Source: CBFFRJ01 sp051486985
GTDB lineage: Bacteria; Pseudomonadota; Gammaproteobacteria; Enterobacterales; Enterobacteriaceae
Length of the DNA stretch: 64,000 bases
Direction of reading: 5' to 3'
Assembly: GCF_051486985.1 (NCBI RefSeq)
Contig: NZ_JAHVDV010000014.1
Location: forward strand, 50,144-114,143
Of the stretch, positions 35,151-44,562 are shown piece by piece (within the stretch, counting starts at the first letter, position 1; the number at the start of each line of letters is the position of its first letter). Under the pieces are notes generated by a model. The model was not told the origin of the DNA. It searched no databases and saw nothing but the letters and a program-made list of their open reading frames with translations. A program made the translations under genes and the position numbers.

Positions 35151-36605
35151 TTAGCGGGTCGAACGTGCAGACGCGGCTTGTGTAAAGGGCGCCTGATTGC
35201 CATTCGACATATCGTTCACGCGCGCATCCTGTTCAGGATTTTCCGGCGCTACGCTTTCCGGGGTCGTGGAGATGGCTTTACCCAGGGTATTGTTCAACGC
35301 CACCAGGTCCTGCTCATTTAACGTACCCAGCGCTGATTTGATATTCAACTGGTTAATCAGGTAGTTATAACGAGCGCTGGAGAGCTGCTGCTTCGCATTG
35401 TACAGGGTGGTGGTGGCATCCAGAACGTCCACGATTGTACGTGTACCCACGGAGTACCCGGCTTCCATCGCATCCAGGGAGCTTTGTGCAGAGACAACGG
35501 CTTGTTTGTAAGCGTTGATACTACTGATGGAAGCGTTGAGGTTGTTATACGAGGAGCGAACGGTCTGCACCACGCTGCGGTGTGCGCTTTCAAGCTGCTC
35601 GCTGGCACCGACAAAATTGTACTGCGCTTGCTTAACCTGTGAGTTCACCATACCGCCCTGATACAACGGCAGGGAGAAACTGAGACCAACAGAGTTCTGA
35701 CCGATATTTCGATCCTGATAGGCCTGAGAATTAGCCCCGCTGGTGGCGGAACCATTATATTTGGTATTAGACACGCTGGTTGATGCCGTCAAATCCAGGG
35801 TCGGCAGATGACCATCCTGCGCCTGACGAATTTGCTCACGCGCCAGATCCTGGGTCAGACGCGCCTGCAATAAAGAGAGGTTGCGGGATTCTGCATCTTT
35901 CAACAGGGTATTAACGGCTTTCGGTTTATCTGTTTTGAAACCATCGACGTTCAGTGACGCCAGTTGTGGATAATAATTACCGGTGACCTGACGCAGTGAC
36001 TCAACGGCATTGTCCAGATTGTTGCGCGCGGTGACTTCATTTGCCAACACGGTATCGTACTGAGAACGCGCGTTTTGTACGTCGGTAATGGCAACCAGAC
36101 CCACATTAAAGCGCTGTGTCGTTTGGTCTAACTGACGATAAATAGCTTGTTTTTGCGCTTCGGTATAAGACAAGGAATCAATCGCGCTCAGAACGTTAAA
36201 GTAGGCTGTCGCGGTATTGAGGATCAGGGTTTGTTGATCGGTCTGATAAGTCACATCCTGGATGCCCGCGGATTTTTCTTGTAACGTCAGGGCACGCCAT
36301 TTGGACATATCAAAGATAGTCTGTGTGAGCTGCAAAGAAGCACTTGTCGCATTTGAATTAATGCCATTGCTATCGCGATAACCATTGCCATAAGTGTAAT
36401 CTGCACCCAAACCCAGTTGTGGCAGTAACGGGCTGCGTGCTTCGTTAATTTTCTCGAAAGCAGCATCGCGATCTGCGCCAGATTTACGCAGATCCGGGTT
36501 GCTTGTACGCGCCTGCTGATATACCTGTAACAGGTTCTCTGCCTGGCTCATAGCGCTGAAACCCGTCAGGCTCAGGCCGATAAGGATGGGGAGCAATTTC
36601 TTCAT
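35151..36605 (-). CDS. tolC: Outer-membrane efflux channel TolC
   Basis: 484 residues from the ATG at 36605; an ATG at 36611 exists, but the AAGGA lies right against it and gives six-base spacing to 36605. Signal peptide MKKLLPILIGLSLTGFSAMSQA, then the two internally repeated OEP halves (ENLLQVYQQARTSNPDLRKS; SLPLYQGGMVNSQVKQAQY; GYSVGTRTIVDVLDA). Trimeric beta-barrel/alpha-tunnel used by AcrAB and type I secretion. The processed C-terminal tail is shorter than in E. coli. A marbox lies upstream. Confidence 0.97.
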   Translation of the reverse strand: MKKLLPILIGLSLTGFSAMSQAENLLQVYQQARTSNPDLRKSGADRDAAFEKINEARSPLLPQLGLGADYTYGNGYRDSNGINSNATSASLQLTQTIFDMSKWRALTLQEKSAGIQDVTYQTDQQTLILNTATAYFNVLSAIDSLSYTEAQKQAIYRQLDQTTQRFNVGLVAITDVQNARSQYDTVLANEVTARNNLDNAVESLRQVTGNYYPQLASLNVDGFKTDKPKAVNTLLKDAESRNLSLLQARLTQDLAREQIRQAQDGHLPTLDLTASTSVSNTKYNGSATSGANSQAYQDRNIGQNSVGLSFSLPLYQGGMVNSQVKQAQYNFVGASEQLESAHRSVVQTVRSSYNNLNASISSINAYKQAVVSAQSSLDAMEAGYSVGTRTIVDVLDATTTLYNAKQQLSSARYNYLINQLNIKSALGTLNEQDLVALNNTLGKAISTTPESVAPENPEQDARVNDMSNGNQAPFTQAASARSTR

Positions 36606-36689
36606 TTGCATTCCTTGTTGTGAAGCATGAATAGCGCTGATCTTAATTCAGAAATAATCGCCGATTCTAACAGAGACTGCCATCGCTTA

Positions 36690-36709
36690 AGATTGGCGTT
36701 ACGTGCCAT
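36690..36709 (-). promoter_or_regulatory. Marbox upstream of tolC
   Basis: Read leftward, ATGGCACGTAACGCCAATCT fits the MarA/SoxS/Rob consensus AYNGCACNNWNNRYYAAAYN with one mismatch. A TAGAAT -10 element lies 20 bases downstream at 36664-36669, which suits an activator overlapping the -35 position. E. coli tolC is a known marbox gene. Confidence 0.75.
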
Positions 36710-36809
36710 CCGGCGTAAATTCGCACCAATCTATCATATAGCGCTTGAAACGACAGTTAAACAGGCTTGAAATCCACGAATTCACCTTTATTACGAACAG
36801 GATACCCGC

Positions 36810-37442
36810 ATGAATAAGCCGACAGCATCCACAGTGACTTTCACTAAAAATGATGTAGAAATTATTGCACGGGAAACGCTCTACAGCGGTTTTTTTTCGC
36901 TTGAGCGCTATCGTTTTCGCCACCGTTTATTTAATGGTGAAATGAGCGGCGAAGTGCAACGTGAAATTTTTGAGCGCGGTCATGCTTCAGTCTTGCTACC
37001 CTTTGACCCAGTGCGTGACGAAGTGGTGCTGATTGAACAGATTCGTATTGCGGCGTATGACACCAGCGACAGCCCCTGGCTGCTTGAACTGGTCGCCGGA
37101 ATGATTGAAGAGGGCGAAACCGTTGAGGATGTGGCCCGTCGGGAAGCGCAAGAAGAAGCAGGACTAGACGTCGGCCGCGTGAAGACGTTTATGAGCTATC
37201 TTGCAAGCCCTGGCGGGACCAGCGAGCGCTTATCTTTACTAGTTGGCGAAGTGGACGCCACGCAGGCCGAAGGTATTCACGGTCTGGTGGATGAAAACGA
37301 AGATATTCGTGTTCATGTGGTAAGCCGGGAACAGGCTTACCAGTGGGTAGAAGAGGGGAAAATCGACAACGCAGCGTCTGTCATCGCATTGCAATGGCTG
37401 CAACTGCATTATGAGAACTTACGAAAAGAGTGGAAAAAATGA
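36810..37442 (+). CDS. nudF: ADP-ribose pyrophosphatase NudF
   Basis: 210 residues. The Nudix box is complete at residues 97-118 (Gly97, Glu102/103, Arg111-Glu112, Glu115-Glu116, Gly118). Hydrolyses ADP-ribose to AMP and ribose-5-P. First gene of nudF-yqiB-cpdA-yqiA-parE; its stop overlaps the yqiB start (ATGA). Confidence 0.96.
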   Translation: MNKPTASTVTFTKNDVEIIARETLYSGFFSLERYRFRHRLFNGEMSGEVQREIFERGHASVLLPFDPVRDEVVLIEQIRIAAYDTSDSPWLLELVAGMIEEGETVEDVARREAQEEAGLDVGRVKTFMSYLASPGGTSERLSLLVGEVDATQAEGIHGLVDENEDIRVHVVSREQAYQWVEEGKIDNAASVIALQWLQLHYENLRKEWKK

Positions 37443-37861
37443 AGCGTTATACACCTGACTTCCCAGAAATGATGCGCCTGTGCGAAACCAACTTCGCCCA
37501 GTTGCGTCGCCTGTTGCCACGTAACGACGAGGCAGGCGAAACGGTGAGCTATCAGGTGACGAATGCGCAATACCGGTTAACGATAATAGAGTCCACCCGC
37601 TACACTACGCTTGTGGAGATCAAACAAACCGTGCCGGCAATTAGCTACTGGAGCCTGCCATCAATGACGGTGCGTCTATATCATGACGCTATGGTGGCCG
37701 AAGTGTGTTCGAGTCAGCAGATCTTTCGCTTCAAGGCGCGTTATGATTACCCGAATAAAAAGTTGCATCAACGCGACGAAAAGCATCAAATTAATCAGTT
37801 TCTGGCCGACTGGCTACGTTACTGTCTAGCACATGGAGCAATGGCGATTCCGGTTTGTTAG
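37439..37861 (+). CDS. yqiB: DUF1249 protein YqiB
   Basis: 140 residues from MKRYTPDFPEMM, the E. coli length; the start overlaps the nudF stop by four bases, implying coupling. Conserved SYWSLPSMTVRLYHDAMVAEV and YPNKKLHQRDEKHQ. Soluble, no signal or membrane segment. Function not established. Confidence 0.93.
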   Translation: MKRYTPDFPEMMRLCETNFAQLRRLLPRNDEAGETVSYQVTNAQYRLTIIESTRYTTLVEIKQTVPAISYWSLPSMTVRLYHDAMVAEVCSSQQIFRFKARYDYPNKKLHQRDEKHQINQFLADWLRYCLAHGAMAIPVC

Positions 37862-37885
37862 CGTAGTGAAACCTAAGGACACCAT

Positions 37886-38713
37886 TTGGAAAGCCTGTTA
37901 AACCTGAATCTGGCGGATGAGTCCAGTGTCAGGATATTACAAATTACTGATACTCATTTGTTTGCCGAAAAGCACGACACGTTGTTAGGGGTGAATACCT
38001 GGGAAAGCTATCAGGCCGTACTGGATGCCATTCAGGCTCAGCAGCGTCACTGCGATTTAATCGTCGCCACGGGCGACCTGGCGCAGGATCAAACGGCTGC
38101 GGCTTATCAGCACTTCGCTGAAGGCATCGCAAGGTTTGGCGTACCCTGCGTTTGGCTACCTGGTAATCATGATTTCCAGCCTGCCATGTACAACGCCCTC
38201 CACGAGGCGGGCATTTCGCCGGCTAAACGCGTGTTTGTGGGTGAGCACTGGCAAATTCTTTTGCTGGACAGCCAGGTGTTTGGCGTTCCGCATGGCGAAC
38301 TCAGCGAATTTCAGCTCGACTGGCTGGAGAAAAAGCTGACGGATGCCGGCGAGCGTTATACGTTGCTGCTGCTGCACCATCACCCTTTGCCTTCCGGATG
38401 TAGCTGGCTCGATCAGCACAGTTTGCGCAATGCCGCCGAGCTGGATAACGTACTGGTGCGCTACCCCAACGTGAAGAACATGTTGTGTGGGCATATTCAC
38501 CAGGAGCTGGATCTCAACTGGAATGGCCGCCGGATGCTGGCAACGCCTTCGACCTGCGTTCAGTTTAAGCCCCACTGCGCCAACTTCACGCTGGATACTA
38601 TCGCCCCTGGATGGCGTTGGCTTGAGTTACACGCCGACGGCAGTATGCATACGGAAGTCTGCCGCTTGCAAAGTGCCCGATTCAGCCCCGATACCGCGTC
38701 AGAAGGCTACTGA
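37886..38713 (+). CDS. cpdA: 3',5'-cyclic AMP phosphodiesterase CpdA
   Basis: 275 residues starting with TTG, as in E. coli, with CTAAGGAC as ribosome site. Calcineurin-type metallophosphoesterase motifs in order: TDTHLF, GDLAQDQ, GNHDF, HHHPLP, GHIHQE. Degrades cAMP and so tunes CRP activity. Its TGA overlaps the yqiA ATG by one base. Confidence 0.97.
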   Translation: MESLLNLNLADESSVRILQITDTHLFAEKHDTLLGVNTWESYQAVLDAIQAQQRHCDLIVATGDLAQDQTAAAYQHFAEGIARFGVPCVWLPGNHDFQPAMYNALHEAGISPAKRVFVGEHWQILLLDSQVFGVPHGELSEFQLDWLEKKLTDAGERYTLLLLHHHPLPSGCSWLDQHSLRNAAELDNVLVRYPNVKNMLCGHIHQELDLNWNGRRMLATPSTCVQFKPHCANFTLDTIAPGWRWLELHADGSMHTEVCRLQSARFSPDTASEGY

Positions 38714-39288
38714 TGGCCACCCTCTTATATCTGCATGGTTTTAATAGCTCACCGCGCTCTGCGAAAGCGACCTGTCTGAGAGAGTGGCTGGCACGCCATC
38801 ACCCTGATATTAATGTTGTCGTGCCGCAGTTACCGCCCTATCCGGCCGAAGCCGCAGAACTACTGGAGTTGCTGGTGCTGGAGAACGGTGGGCAGCCGCT
38901 TGGCATCGTGGGATCGTCCTTAGGCGGTTACTACGCGACCTGGCTTTCGCAATGCTTTACCCTGCCTGCCGTTGTGGTGAATCCGGCGGTTCGTCCGTTC
39001 GAGTTACTGGCCGATTTTCTTGGTCATAACGAGAACCCCTACACGGGGCAGCAATATGTGCTAGAGTCACGCCATATTTACGATCTCAAAGTGATGCAGG
39101 TTGACCCTCTGGAAGCACCGGACTTGCTCTGGCTTCTGCAACAAACGGGCGATGAAGTGCTGGATTACCGTCAGGCCGTCGACTACTACGATGCGTGCCG
39201 CCAGACGGTAGAAGAAGGCGGTAATCATGCTTTTGTGGGCTTTGAGAATCATTTCACACAGATTGTCGACTTCCTTGGGCTTCGTTGA
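38713..39288 (+). CDS. yqiA: Esterase YqiA (alpha/beta hydrolase)
   Basis: 191 residues. YLHGFNSSPRSAKA near the N-terminus, nucleophile elbow GSSLGGYYA, and a late GGNHAF with the catalytic His. Acts on short-chain acyl and palmitoyl-CoA esters in vitro in E. coli. Translationally coupled to cpdA. Confidence 0.95.
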   Translation: MATLLYLHGFNSSPRSAKATCLREWLARHHPDINVVVPQLPPYPAEAAELLELLVLENGGQPLGIVGSSLGGYYATWLSQCFTLPAVVVNPAVRPFELLADFLGHNENPYTGQQYVLESRHIYDLKVMQVDPLEAPDLLWLLQQTGDEVLDYRQAVDYYDACRQTVEEGGNHAFVGFENHFTQIVDFLGLR

Positions 39289-39329
39289 GCCGCCAGGGAA
39301 ACGACCCGATCACTATCTACGAACAAACC

Positions 39330-41222
39330 ATGACGCAATCCTATAACGCTGATGCCATAGAGGTACTCACCGGGCTTGAGCCGGTTCGCCGCCGTCCGGG
39401 GATGTATACCGATACCACCCGCCCTAACCATCTTGGTCAGGAAGTCATTGATAACAGCGTGGATGAAGCGCTGGCAGGCCACGCGAAGCGTGTTGATGTC
39501 ATTCTGCACGCCGATCAGTCTCTGGAAGTCATTGATGACGGGCGCGGTATGCCCGTGGACATTCACCCTGAAGAGGGCGTGCCTGCGGTCGAGCTGATCC
39601 TGTGTCGTTTGCATGCAGGCGGCAAGTTCTCAAACAAAAATTACCAGTTCTCCGGTGGTCTCCACGGTGTGGGCATCTCGGTTGTGAATGCGCTTTCACG
39701 TCGCGTTGAAGTTAACGTCAAACGTGACGGGCAAATCTATAACATTGCCTTCGAAAATGGCGATAAAGTTCAGGATCTGAACGTCGTCGGTAGCTGCGCA
39801 AAACGTAACACGGGGACCAGCGTTCATTTCTGGCCGGATGAACAGTTCTTCGATAGTCCGCGTTTTTCTGTTTCACGTCTTTCGCACCTGCTCAAAGCCA
39901 AGGCGGTACTCTGCCCGGGCGTTGAGATCACGTTCAAAGATGAAGTGAACAATACCGAACAACGCTGGTGCTATCAGGATGGTCTTACCGACTATCTGAT
40001 GGAGACCGTTAACGGCCTGCCAACGCTTCCGGAAAAACCCTTTGTCGGTAATTTTGCCGCCGAGACGGAAGCCGTGGACTGGGCGCTGCTGTGGTTGCCG
40101 GAAGGCGGTGAGCTGCTGACGGAAAGCTACGTCAACCTCATCCCCACCATGCAGGGCGGTACGCACGTCAACGGTCTGCGTCAGGGGCTGCTCGATGCCA
40201 TGCGTGAATTCTGCGAGTACCGAAATATTCTGCCGCGCGGCGTGAAACTGTCGGCTGAGGATATCTGGGACCGCTGTGCGTACGTGCTGTCAGTGAAAAT
40301 GCAGGACCCGCAGTTCGCCGGTCAAACCAAAGAACGTTTATCCTCGCGTCAGTGCGCTGCCTTTGTGTCCGGCGTGGTGAAAGACGCATTCAGTCTCTGG
40401 CTTAATCAGAATGTGCAGGCAGCAGAAATGCTGGCTGAAATGGCGATTTCCAGCGCACAGCGCCGGATGCGTGCAGCCAAAAAGGTCATTCGTAAAAAGC
40501 TGACCAGTGGGCCAGCCTTACCCGGAAAACTGGCGGACTGTACCGCGCAGGATCTGAATCGCACCGAGCTTTTCCTTGTGGAAGGGGATTCGGCGGGCGG
40601 TTCTGCCAAGCAGGCGCGCGACCGTGAATATCAGGCGATCATGCCGCTTAAGGGCAAGATCCTTAACACCTGGGAAGTCTCATCCGATGAAGTCCTGGCC
40701 TCTCAGGAGGTGCATGATATTTCCGTGGCGATCGGTATGGATCCTGACAGTGAGGATTTGAGCCAGCTGCGCTACGGGAAAATTTGCATCCTGGCGGATG
40801 CCGACTCCGATGGTCTGCACATTGCCACGCTGTTGTGCGCGCTCTTTGTGAAGCACTTCCGCACGCTGGTGAAAAACGGCCATGTGTATGTCGCCCTGCC
40901 GCCGCTCTACCGTATCGATCTGGGTAAAGAGGTTTACTACGCGTTAACGGAAGAAGAGAAAACCGGTGTGCTGGAGCAACTGAAGCGTAAGAAGGGTAAA
41001 CCGAACGTTCAGCGCTTCAAAGGACTCGGCGAGATGAACCCTCTGCAACTGCGCGAAACCACACTGGATCCTAATACGCGTCGTCTGGTGCAGCTGATTA
41101 TCAGCGATGAAGATGAGCAGCAGACCAATGCGACGATGGATATGCTGTTAGCGAAAAAACGCTCTGAGGATCGCCGTAACTGGCTGCAGGAGAAAGGGGA
41201 CAGGGCGGATATCGAAGCCTGA
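39330..41222 (+). CDS. parE: DNA topoisomerase IV subunit B
   Basis: 630 residues from MTQSYNADAIEVL, the E. coli length. GHKL ATPase motifs (NSVDEALAGH, DDGRGMPVD, GGLHGVGISVVNA), a transducer domain, and the TOPRIM motifs EGDSAGGSAKQARDR, PLKGKILNTWE and DADSDGLHI. With ParC it decatenates daughter chromosomes. The frame opens 15 codons earlier, inside the end of yqiA's downstream gap, but the conserved start is 39330. Confidence 0.98.
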   Translation: MTQSYNADAIEVLTGLEPVRRRPGMYTDTTRPNHLGQEVIDNSVDEALAGHAKRVDVILHADQSLEVIDDGRGMPVDIHPEEGVPAVELILCRLHAGGKFSNKNYQFSGGLHGVGISVVNALSRRVEVNVKRDGQIYNIAFENGDKVQDLNVVGSCAKRNTGTSVHFWPDEQFFDSPRFSVSRLSHLLKAKAVLCPGVEITFKDEVNNTEQRWCYQDGLTDYLMETVNGLPTLPEKPFVGNFAAETEAVDWALLWLPEGGELLTESYVNLIPTMQGGTHVNGLRQGLLDAMREFCEYRNILPRGVKLSAEDIWDRCAYVLSVKMQDPQFAGQTKERLSSRQCAAFVSGVVKDAFSLWLNQNVQAAEMLAEMAISSAQRRMRAAKKVIRKKLTSGPALPGKLADCTAQDLNRTELFLVEGDSAGGSAKQARDREYQAIMPLKGKILNTWEVSSDEVLASQEVHDISVAIGMDPDSEDLSQLRYGKICILADADSDGLHIATLLCALFVKHFRTLVKNGHVYVALPPLYRIDLGKEVYYALTEEEKTGVLEQLKRKKGKPNVQRFKGLGEMNPLQLRETTLDPNTRRLVQLIISDEDEQQTNATMDMLLAKKRSEDRRNWLQEKGDRADIEA

Positions 41223-41229
41223 TCCTGAC

Positions 41230-41265
41230 AAACGCTTCAGGCCGTCAAACCTGAAGCGTTTTTAT
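41230..41265 (+). terminator. Terminator after parE
   Basis: AAACGCTTCAGG ... CCTGAAGCGTTT, a 12-pair stem with an eight-base loop followed by T-rich sequence. It marks the end of the conserved block and the left edge of the accessory island. Confidence 0.9.
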
Positions 41266-41271
41266 TACTCA

Positions 41272-42804
41272 TTAATCGGTTAATGGATGTGGGGCACGCG
41301 GCGCGTTCACTTTATCCGCTTCCACTTCCGGCCACAGTTGCTCGTAATGCATGCCGGTCAGATCTTCCACAACCCGGCGTGTTTCAGGCGTCACCGCCAG
41401 ACGCGAACCCTGATTTTTCAGTCTCTCCACTTCATCAACAAAGATTTTGTGCGTCTGTTTGTTCAGATGGAAGGTCAGCGCCTGCCACAGGGCGAGGACA
41501 AGTAAACCTGCGGTGCCGATAAACAGCGTCATCGCGATGGTTTGTACCGCTTCCGGCGGCTGAATCTGGCTGCCTTTAACAAAACCGCCTTCCTGTAAAA
41601 TGAAACCGACAACAAAAGTGGCGATAGCGACCGTTGTCTTACGTGAGAAGGTCATCACCGCAGCGAACAGCCCTTCACGACGCTGGCGGGTGATCATCTC
41701 ATCAATATCAGGAATGAACGGAAACACATTCCACGGCGTGAATTCCAGAACGCAGCGACCCACCTGATACAGACCGGCAAGAATAATGAGTAAAAGTGCT
41801 TTCTGCGCCGTCGGGAAGAGGTAAATCAGCAAAATGCCGCCCAGGCAGAGCATCATCAGGCTGTAGGCGAAGACATACAGTTTTGATGGGCCAAACTTAA
41901 TGATGGCAAAGCCAGCGACCAGGGTCACGGGAAGACCAATAATACTCATTGAGAGCAGGCTGCCTGCAAACGCAGAGGAGACCTGCAGGCAGTAAACACA
42001 GAAGAAAACAAAAACGGTGTTATAGATATCTTTTGCGGTAAAAGAGAGCAGATAAATCGCCAGATGTTTACGAAAGGCGCGCACTTTCAGCGTAGAAAGA
42101 TAATCTTTGAACAACCCCAGAATATTCACCCGTGATGCCGAGCGCTCGTTTTCCAGTTCCGCCAGCATTTCAGGCGTTAATTCACGCTCCCAGGTAACTT
42201 TCCACGAGATCAGGACACAAACCATAAAGGCTACGGCGAAGACGATACCGTTAATCAGGTAGGCTTCAGCACTCTTTTCACCCAGGTAACCAATCAGCAG
42301 CCCCGGAATAAAGGTGGCAAGGAAGGTCCCAGTGGCCGATAAAAACATGCGTCCGGTTGAAAGCTTGGTTCTGGCGTTAAAGTCTTTGGTCATTTCGGAT
42401 GGCAGGGTTTCCCAGGGGATAAGCACCATCGCCGCAATGATCTCAAACGCCAGATAGACGCTCAGATAGAACCAGTAGTTCATCCCGTTGAGCCACAGCA
42501 GGGCATAAACCAGCATTAAGGGGGAGCCAATCAGCAAGAAGAAACGGCGGCGGCCAAATCGCTTCCCGAGGGCATTTTTATAGAAGTGGTCGGTAAAAGA
42601 GCCCATAAAGAGGCTGATAATGGCGTCTACGATACGTGCGATCGCCACAATGGATGCCGCTTCCAGAGGCGACAGCCCCACGAAGGTGGTGTAATAAAAT
42701 AACAGCCATGCGCCAATAACTGTAAAGGCGCCGCCTCCCATAATATCAGTAAGGCCGTAACCAATACTGACGGGGATAGTGATTTTTCTTTCTGAACGCT
42801 TCAT
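41272..42804 (-). CDS. GPH-family (glycoside-pentoside-hexuronide:cation) symporter
   Basis: 510 residues with about 12 membrane segments. GPH hallmarks: N-terminal YGLTDIMGGG, a DAIISLFMGSFTDH...GKRFGRRRFF loop between TM2 and TM3, and a central loop with VTWERELTPEMLAELE. The C-terminal cytoplasmic tail (~70 residues) is long. It sits 24 bp downstream of the uxaC-like gene, so the substrate is most likely a hexuronate or glucuronide taken up with H+ or Na+. Confidence 0.82.
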   Translation of the reverse strand: MKRSERKITIPVSIGYGLTDIMGGGAFTVIGAWLLFYYTTFVGLSPLEAASIVAIARIVDAIISLFMGSFTDHFYKNALGKRFGRRRFFLLIGSPLMLVYALLWLNGMNYWFYLSVYLAFEIIAAMVLIPWETLPSEMTKDFNARTKLSTGRMFLSATGTFLATFIPGLLIGYLGEKSAEAYLINGIVFAVAFMVCVLISWKVTWERELTPEMLAELENERSASRVNILGLFKDYLSTLKVRAFRKHLAIYLLSFTAKDIYNTVFVFFCVYCLQVSSAFAGSLLSMSIIGLPVTLVAGFAIIKFGPSKLYVFAYSLMMLCLGGILLIYLFPTAQKALLLIILAGLYQVGRCVLEFTPWNVFPFIPDIDEMITRQRREGLFAAVMTFSRKTTVAIATFVVGFILQEGGFVKGSQIQPPEAVQTIAMTLFIGTAGLLVLALWQALTFHLNKQTHKIFVDEVERLKNQGSRLAVTPETRRVVEDLTGMHYEQLWPEVEADKVNAPRAPHPLTD

Positions 42805-42828
42805 ATTTTTATCTCGTGAATGGATAAA

Positions 42829-44235
42829 TTAAAAATTGAAATAAGCGCGGGCGTTATCACAACAAATCCCTTTTACCATCCTTGATAAAATATCCATGTC
42901 TTCCGGGACTTCCCCGCGATCTACCCAGCCACCAATAAGGTTGCAAAGTATGCGTCGAAAATAATCGTGGCGGGGATAAGAGACGAAACTACGTGAGTCG
43001 GTCAGCATGCCAATGAAATTAGCCAACAAACCTTGATCGGCAAGGGTAGTGAGTTGATTTACCATGCCGCGATGCGTGTCGTTAAACCACCAGCCGGAGC
43101 CAAATTGCATAGGGGATTTAATACCCTCCTCTCCACTCTGGAAATTCGCCAGGGTGGACGCCACGATGTCGTTATAACCTGCGTTAAGGTTGTAAATAAT
43201 GGTTTTTGGCAGCCCGTTATTTTCTGCCATCGCATTAAGCAGCCCATTAAGATGGGCCGCCAGATTTACCTGGTCGGCAACAGAATCGAAACCACTGTTT
43301 ATTCCAATCTCCCGATACTGGCGGGAATTATTATTACGGATGGCGCCAAAATGTATTTGCATCGCCCAGGCTTTCTGCTGATAGAGCGCGGCGAGTTCGA
43401 CAAAGATCATGCTGTTCCACGCCTGCATCTCATCAGGTGTGAGTTCACGCTCCGCCATTCGGGACTGGAAAAGGGCTTCTGCCTGCGCGGGCGTTACCGG
43501 GCAGTAAGTCATCTCCAGCGGGCCGTGATCGGAGATCCGACAGCCGACCTGATGGAAATAGTCAATCCTCGCGGCGATCGCGGCGACGAACGAGGCCAGG
43601 TTACGGATGGTTGTCCCTGTCGCACTCCCTAACTGAAAGAGGAAGTGAGCAAAGCGTGTCGGATCGGCATCAAACAGTTCATCCGGGCGAAACGTCGGCA
43701 GGACGCGGGTATTAAATCCCTCTTCCTGTTGTAATAGCTTGTGATATTTCAAATCATCCAGGGGTTTATCGGTAGTGCAAATCACCGCCACGTTTGAGCG
43801 CGTTATTAATGCTCTGGGTAAAAAATCGCGTCCGGCGATCTGTTCATTACACGCCGTCATCACGTCCCGCCAGTTTTTATGACTCAGCGGCTGATGGAGA
43901 GAGAAATAGCTGGCAAGTTCAAGGTGAGTCCAGTGATACAGCGGATTACCAAAACTTGATTCTACGGTTTTTGCCCAGGCTTCAAATTTTTCTTCTGAGG
44001 AAGCGTCACCAGTAATATATTTCTCATGAATACCATTTGCCCGCATGGCACGCCATTTATAGTGATCGCCTTCAAGCCAAAGCTGGGTAATATCGCGAAA
44101 AGGTTTATTCTCAAAAATGTCTCTGGCTTCCAGATGACAATGATAATCAATAATAGGTTGATGCTTTGCGTAGCGCTTGTAGAGTGTCTGACCAGCCTTG
44201 CTGGTAAGCATAAAGTCCTCATTAATCAGTGACAT
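42829..44235 (-). CDS. uxaC: Glucuronate isomerase, UxaC family (divergent paralogue)
   Basis: 468 residues. UxaC features: DYHCHLEARDI (metal His pair, residues ~30-36), GDHYKWRAMRANGI, NPLYHWTHLEL, HFGAIRNNNSR, MQFGSGWWFNDT, and GMLTDSRSFVSYPRHDYFRRILCN near the C-terminus. Converts D-glucuronate to D-fructuronate (or galacturonate to tagaturonate). It is far from the E. coli UxaC sequence I remember except at these motifs, so it is probably a second, island-borne copy. Operon with the GPH symporter; divergent from uxuA. Confidence 0.88.
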   Translation of the reverse strand: MSLINEDFMLTSKAGQTLYKRYAKHQPIIDYHCHLEARDIFENKPFRDITQLWLEGDHYKWRAMRANGIHEKYITGDASSEEKFEAWAKTVESSFGNPLYHWTHLELASYFSLHQPLSHKNWRDVMTACNEQIAGRDFLPRALITRSNVAVICTTDKPLDDLKYHKLLQQEEGFNTRVLPTFRPDELFDADPTRFAHFLFQLGSATGTTIRNLASFVAAIAARIDYFHQVGCRISDHGPLEMTYCPVTPAQAEALFQSRMAERELTPDEMQAWNSMIFVELAALYQQKAWAMQIHFGAIRNNNSRQYREIGINSGFDSVADQVNLAAHLNGLLNAMAENNGLPKTIIYNLNAGYNDIVASTLANFQSGEEGIKSPMQFGSGWWFNDTHRGMVNQLTTLADQGLLANFIGMLTDSRSFVSYPRHDYFRRILCNLIGGWVDRGEVPEDMDILSRMVKGICCDNARAYFNF

Positions 44236-44302
44236 TTTCTACCTGCTCCTGAATTTTCCGTGTGCGGTTTTTTAATGAACCAATTACCTTCAATCTTTTT
44301 TA

Positions 44303-44312
44303 CGGTATACCG
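44303..44312. promoter_or_regulatory. Perfect palindrome CGGTATACCG, candidate GntR-type (UxuR/ExuR-like) operator
   Basis: The ten-base palindrome is flanked by T- and A-runs and lies 68 bases before the uxaC-like start. It resembles the UxuR/ExuR core TGGTATACCA with T/A changed to C/G at the ends. No GntR gene is in the island, so the regulator would act in trans. Confidence 0.5.
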
Positions 44313-44325
44313 ATAAAAATGATAG

Positions 44326-44338
44326 TCTACTACCATAC
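44326..44338 (-). promoter_or_regulatory. Copy 1 of GTATGGTAGTRGA motif, upstream of uxaC-like gene
   Basis: Leftward the site reads GTATGGTAGTAGA. The same motif with one change occurs on the plus strand at 44521-44533 before uxuA, so each divergent gene has one copy in its own direction. Confidence 0.45.
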
Positions 44339-44356
44339 AAGATTGATTTTTAATAA

Positions 44357-44372
44357 TGTGAACCACGTCAAG
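44357..44372. promoter_or_regulatory. Possible CRP site between uxaC and uxuA
   Basis: TGTGA-N6-TCAAG matches eight of ten consensus half-site bases, flanked by A/T. The divergent region 44236-44562 is AT-rich and holds no gene. CRP control would suit a sugar-acid pathway. Confidence 0.4.
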
Positions 44373-44520
44373 ATTTAATATCCTGGTTTTGTCTCAAGTT
44401 TCTTTTGTTTATTAACTGAAAATTAATATCAATCTCATTTTATTCACCGATTATTATTTGTTTGAGGAATATATTGATTAATGGCGCGCAGGGGATTACT
44501 GTAGCAGTCAGTAGCTACTA

Positions 44521-44533
44521 GTATGGTAGTGGA
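44521..44533 (+). promoter_or_regulatory. Copy 2 of GTATGGTAGTRGA motif, upstream of uxuA
   Basis: GTATGGTAGTGGA, preceded by CTACTA so that CTAC...GTAG also forms an inverted repeat. It begins 42 bases before the uxuA ATG, a position fit for repression or for overlap with the promoter. Confidence 0.45.
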
Positions 44534-44562
44534 TGTTAACAAATTCGAATCGAGGTTGTTGT

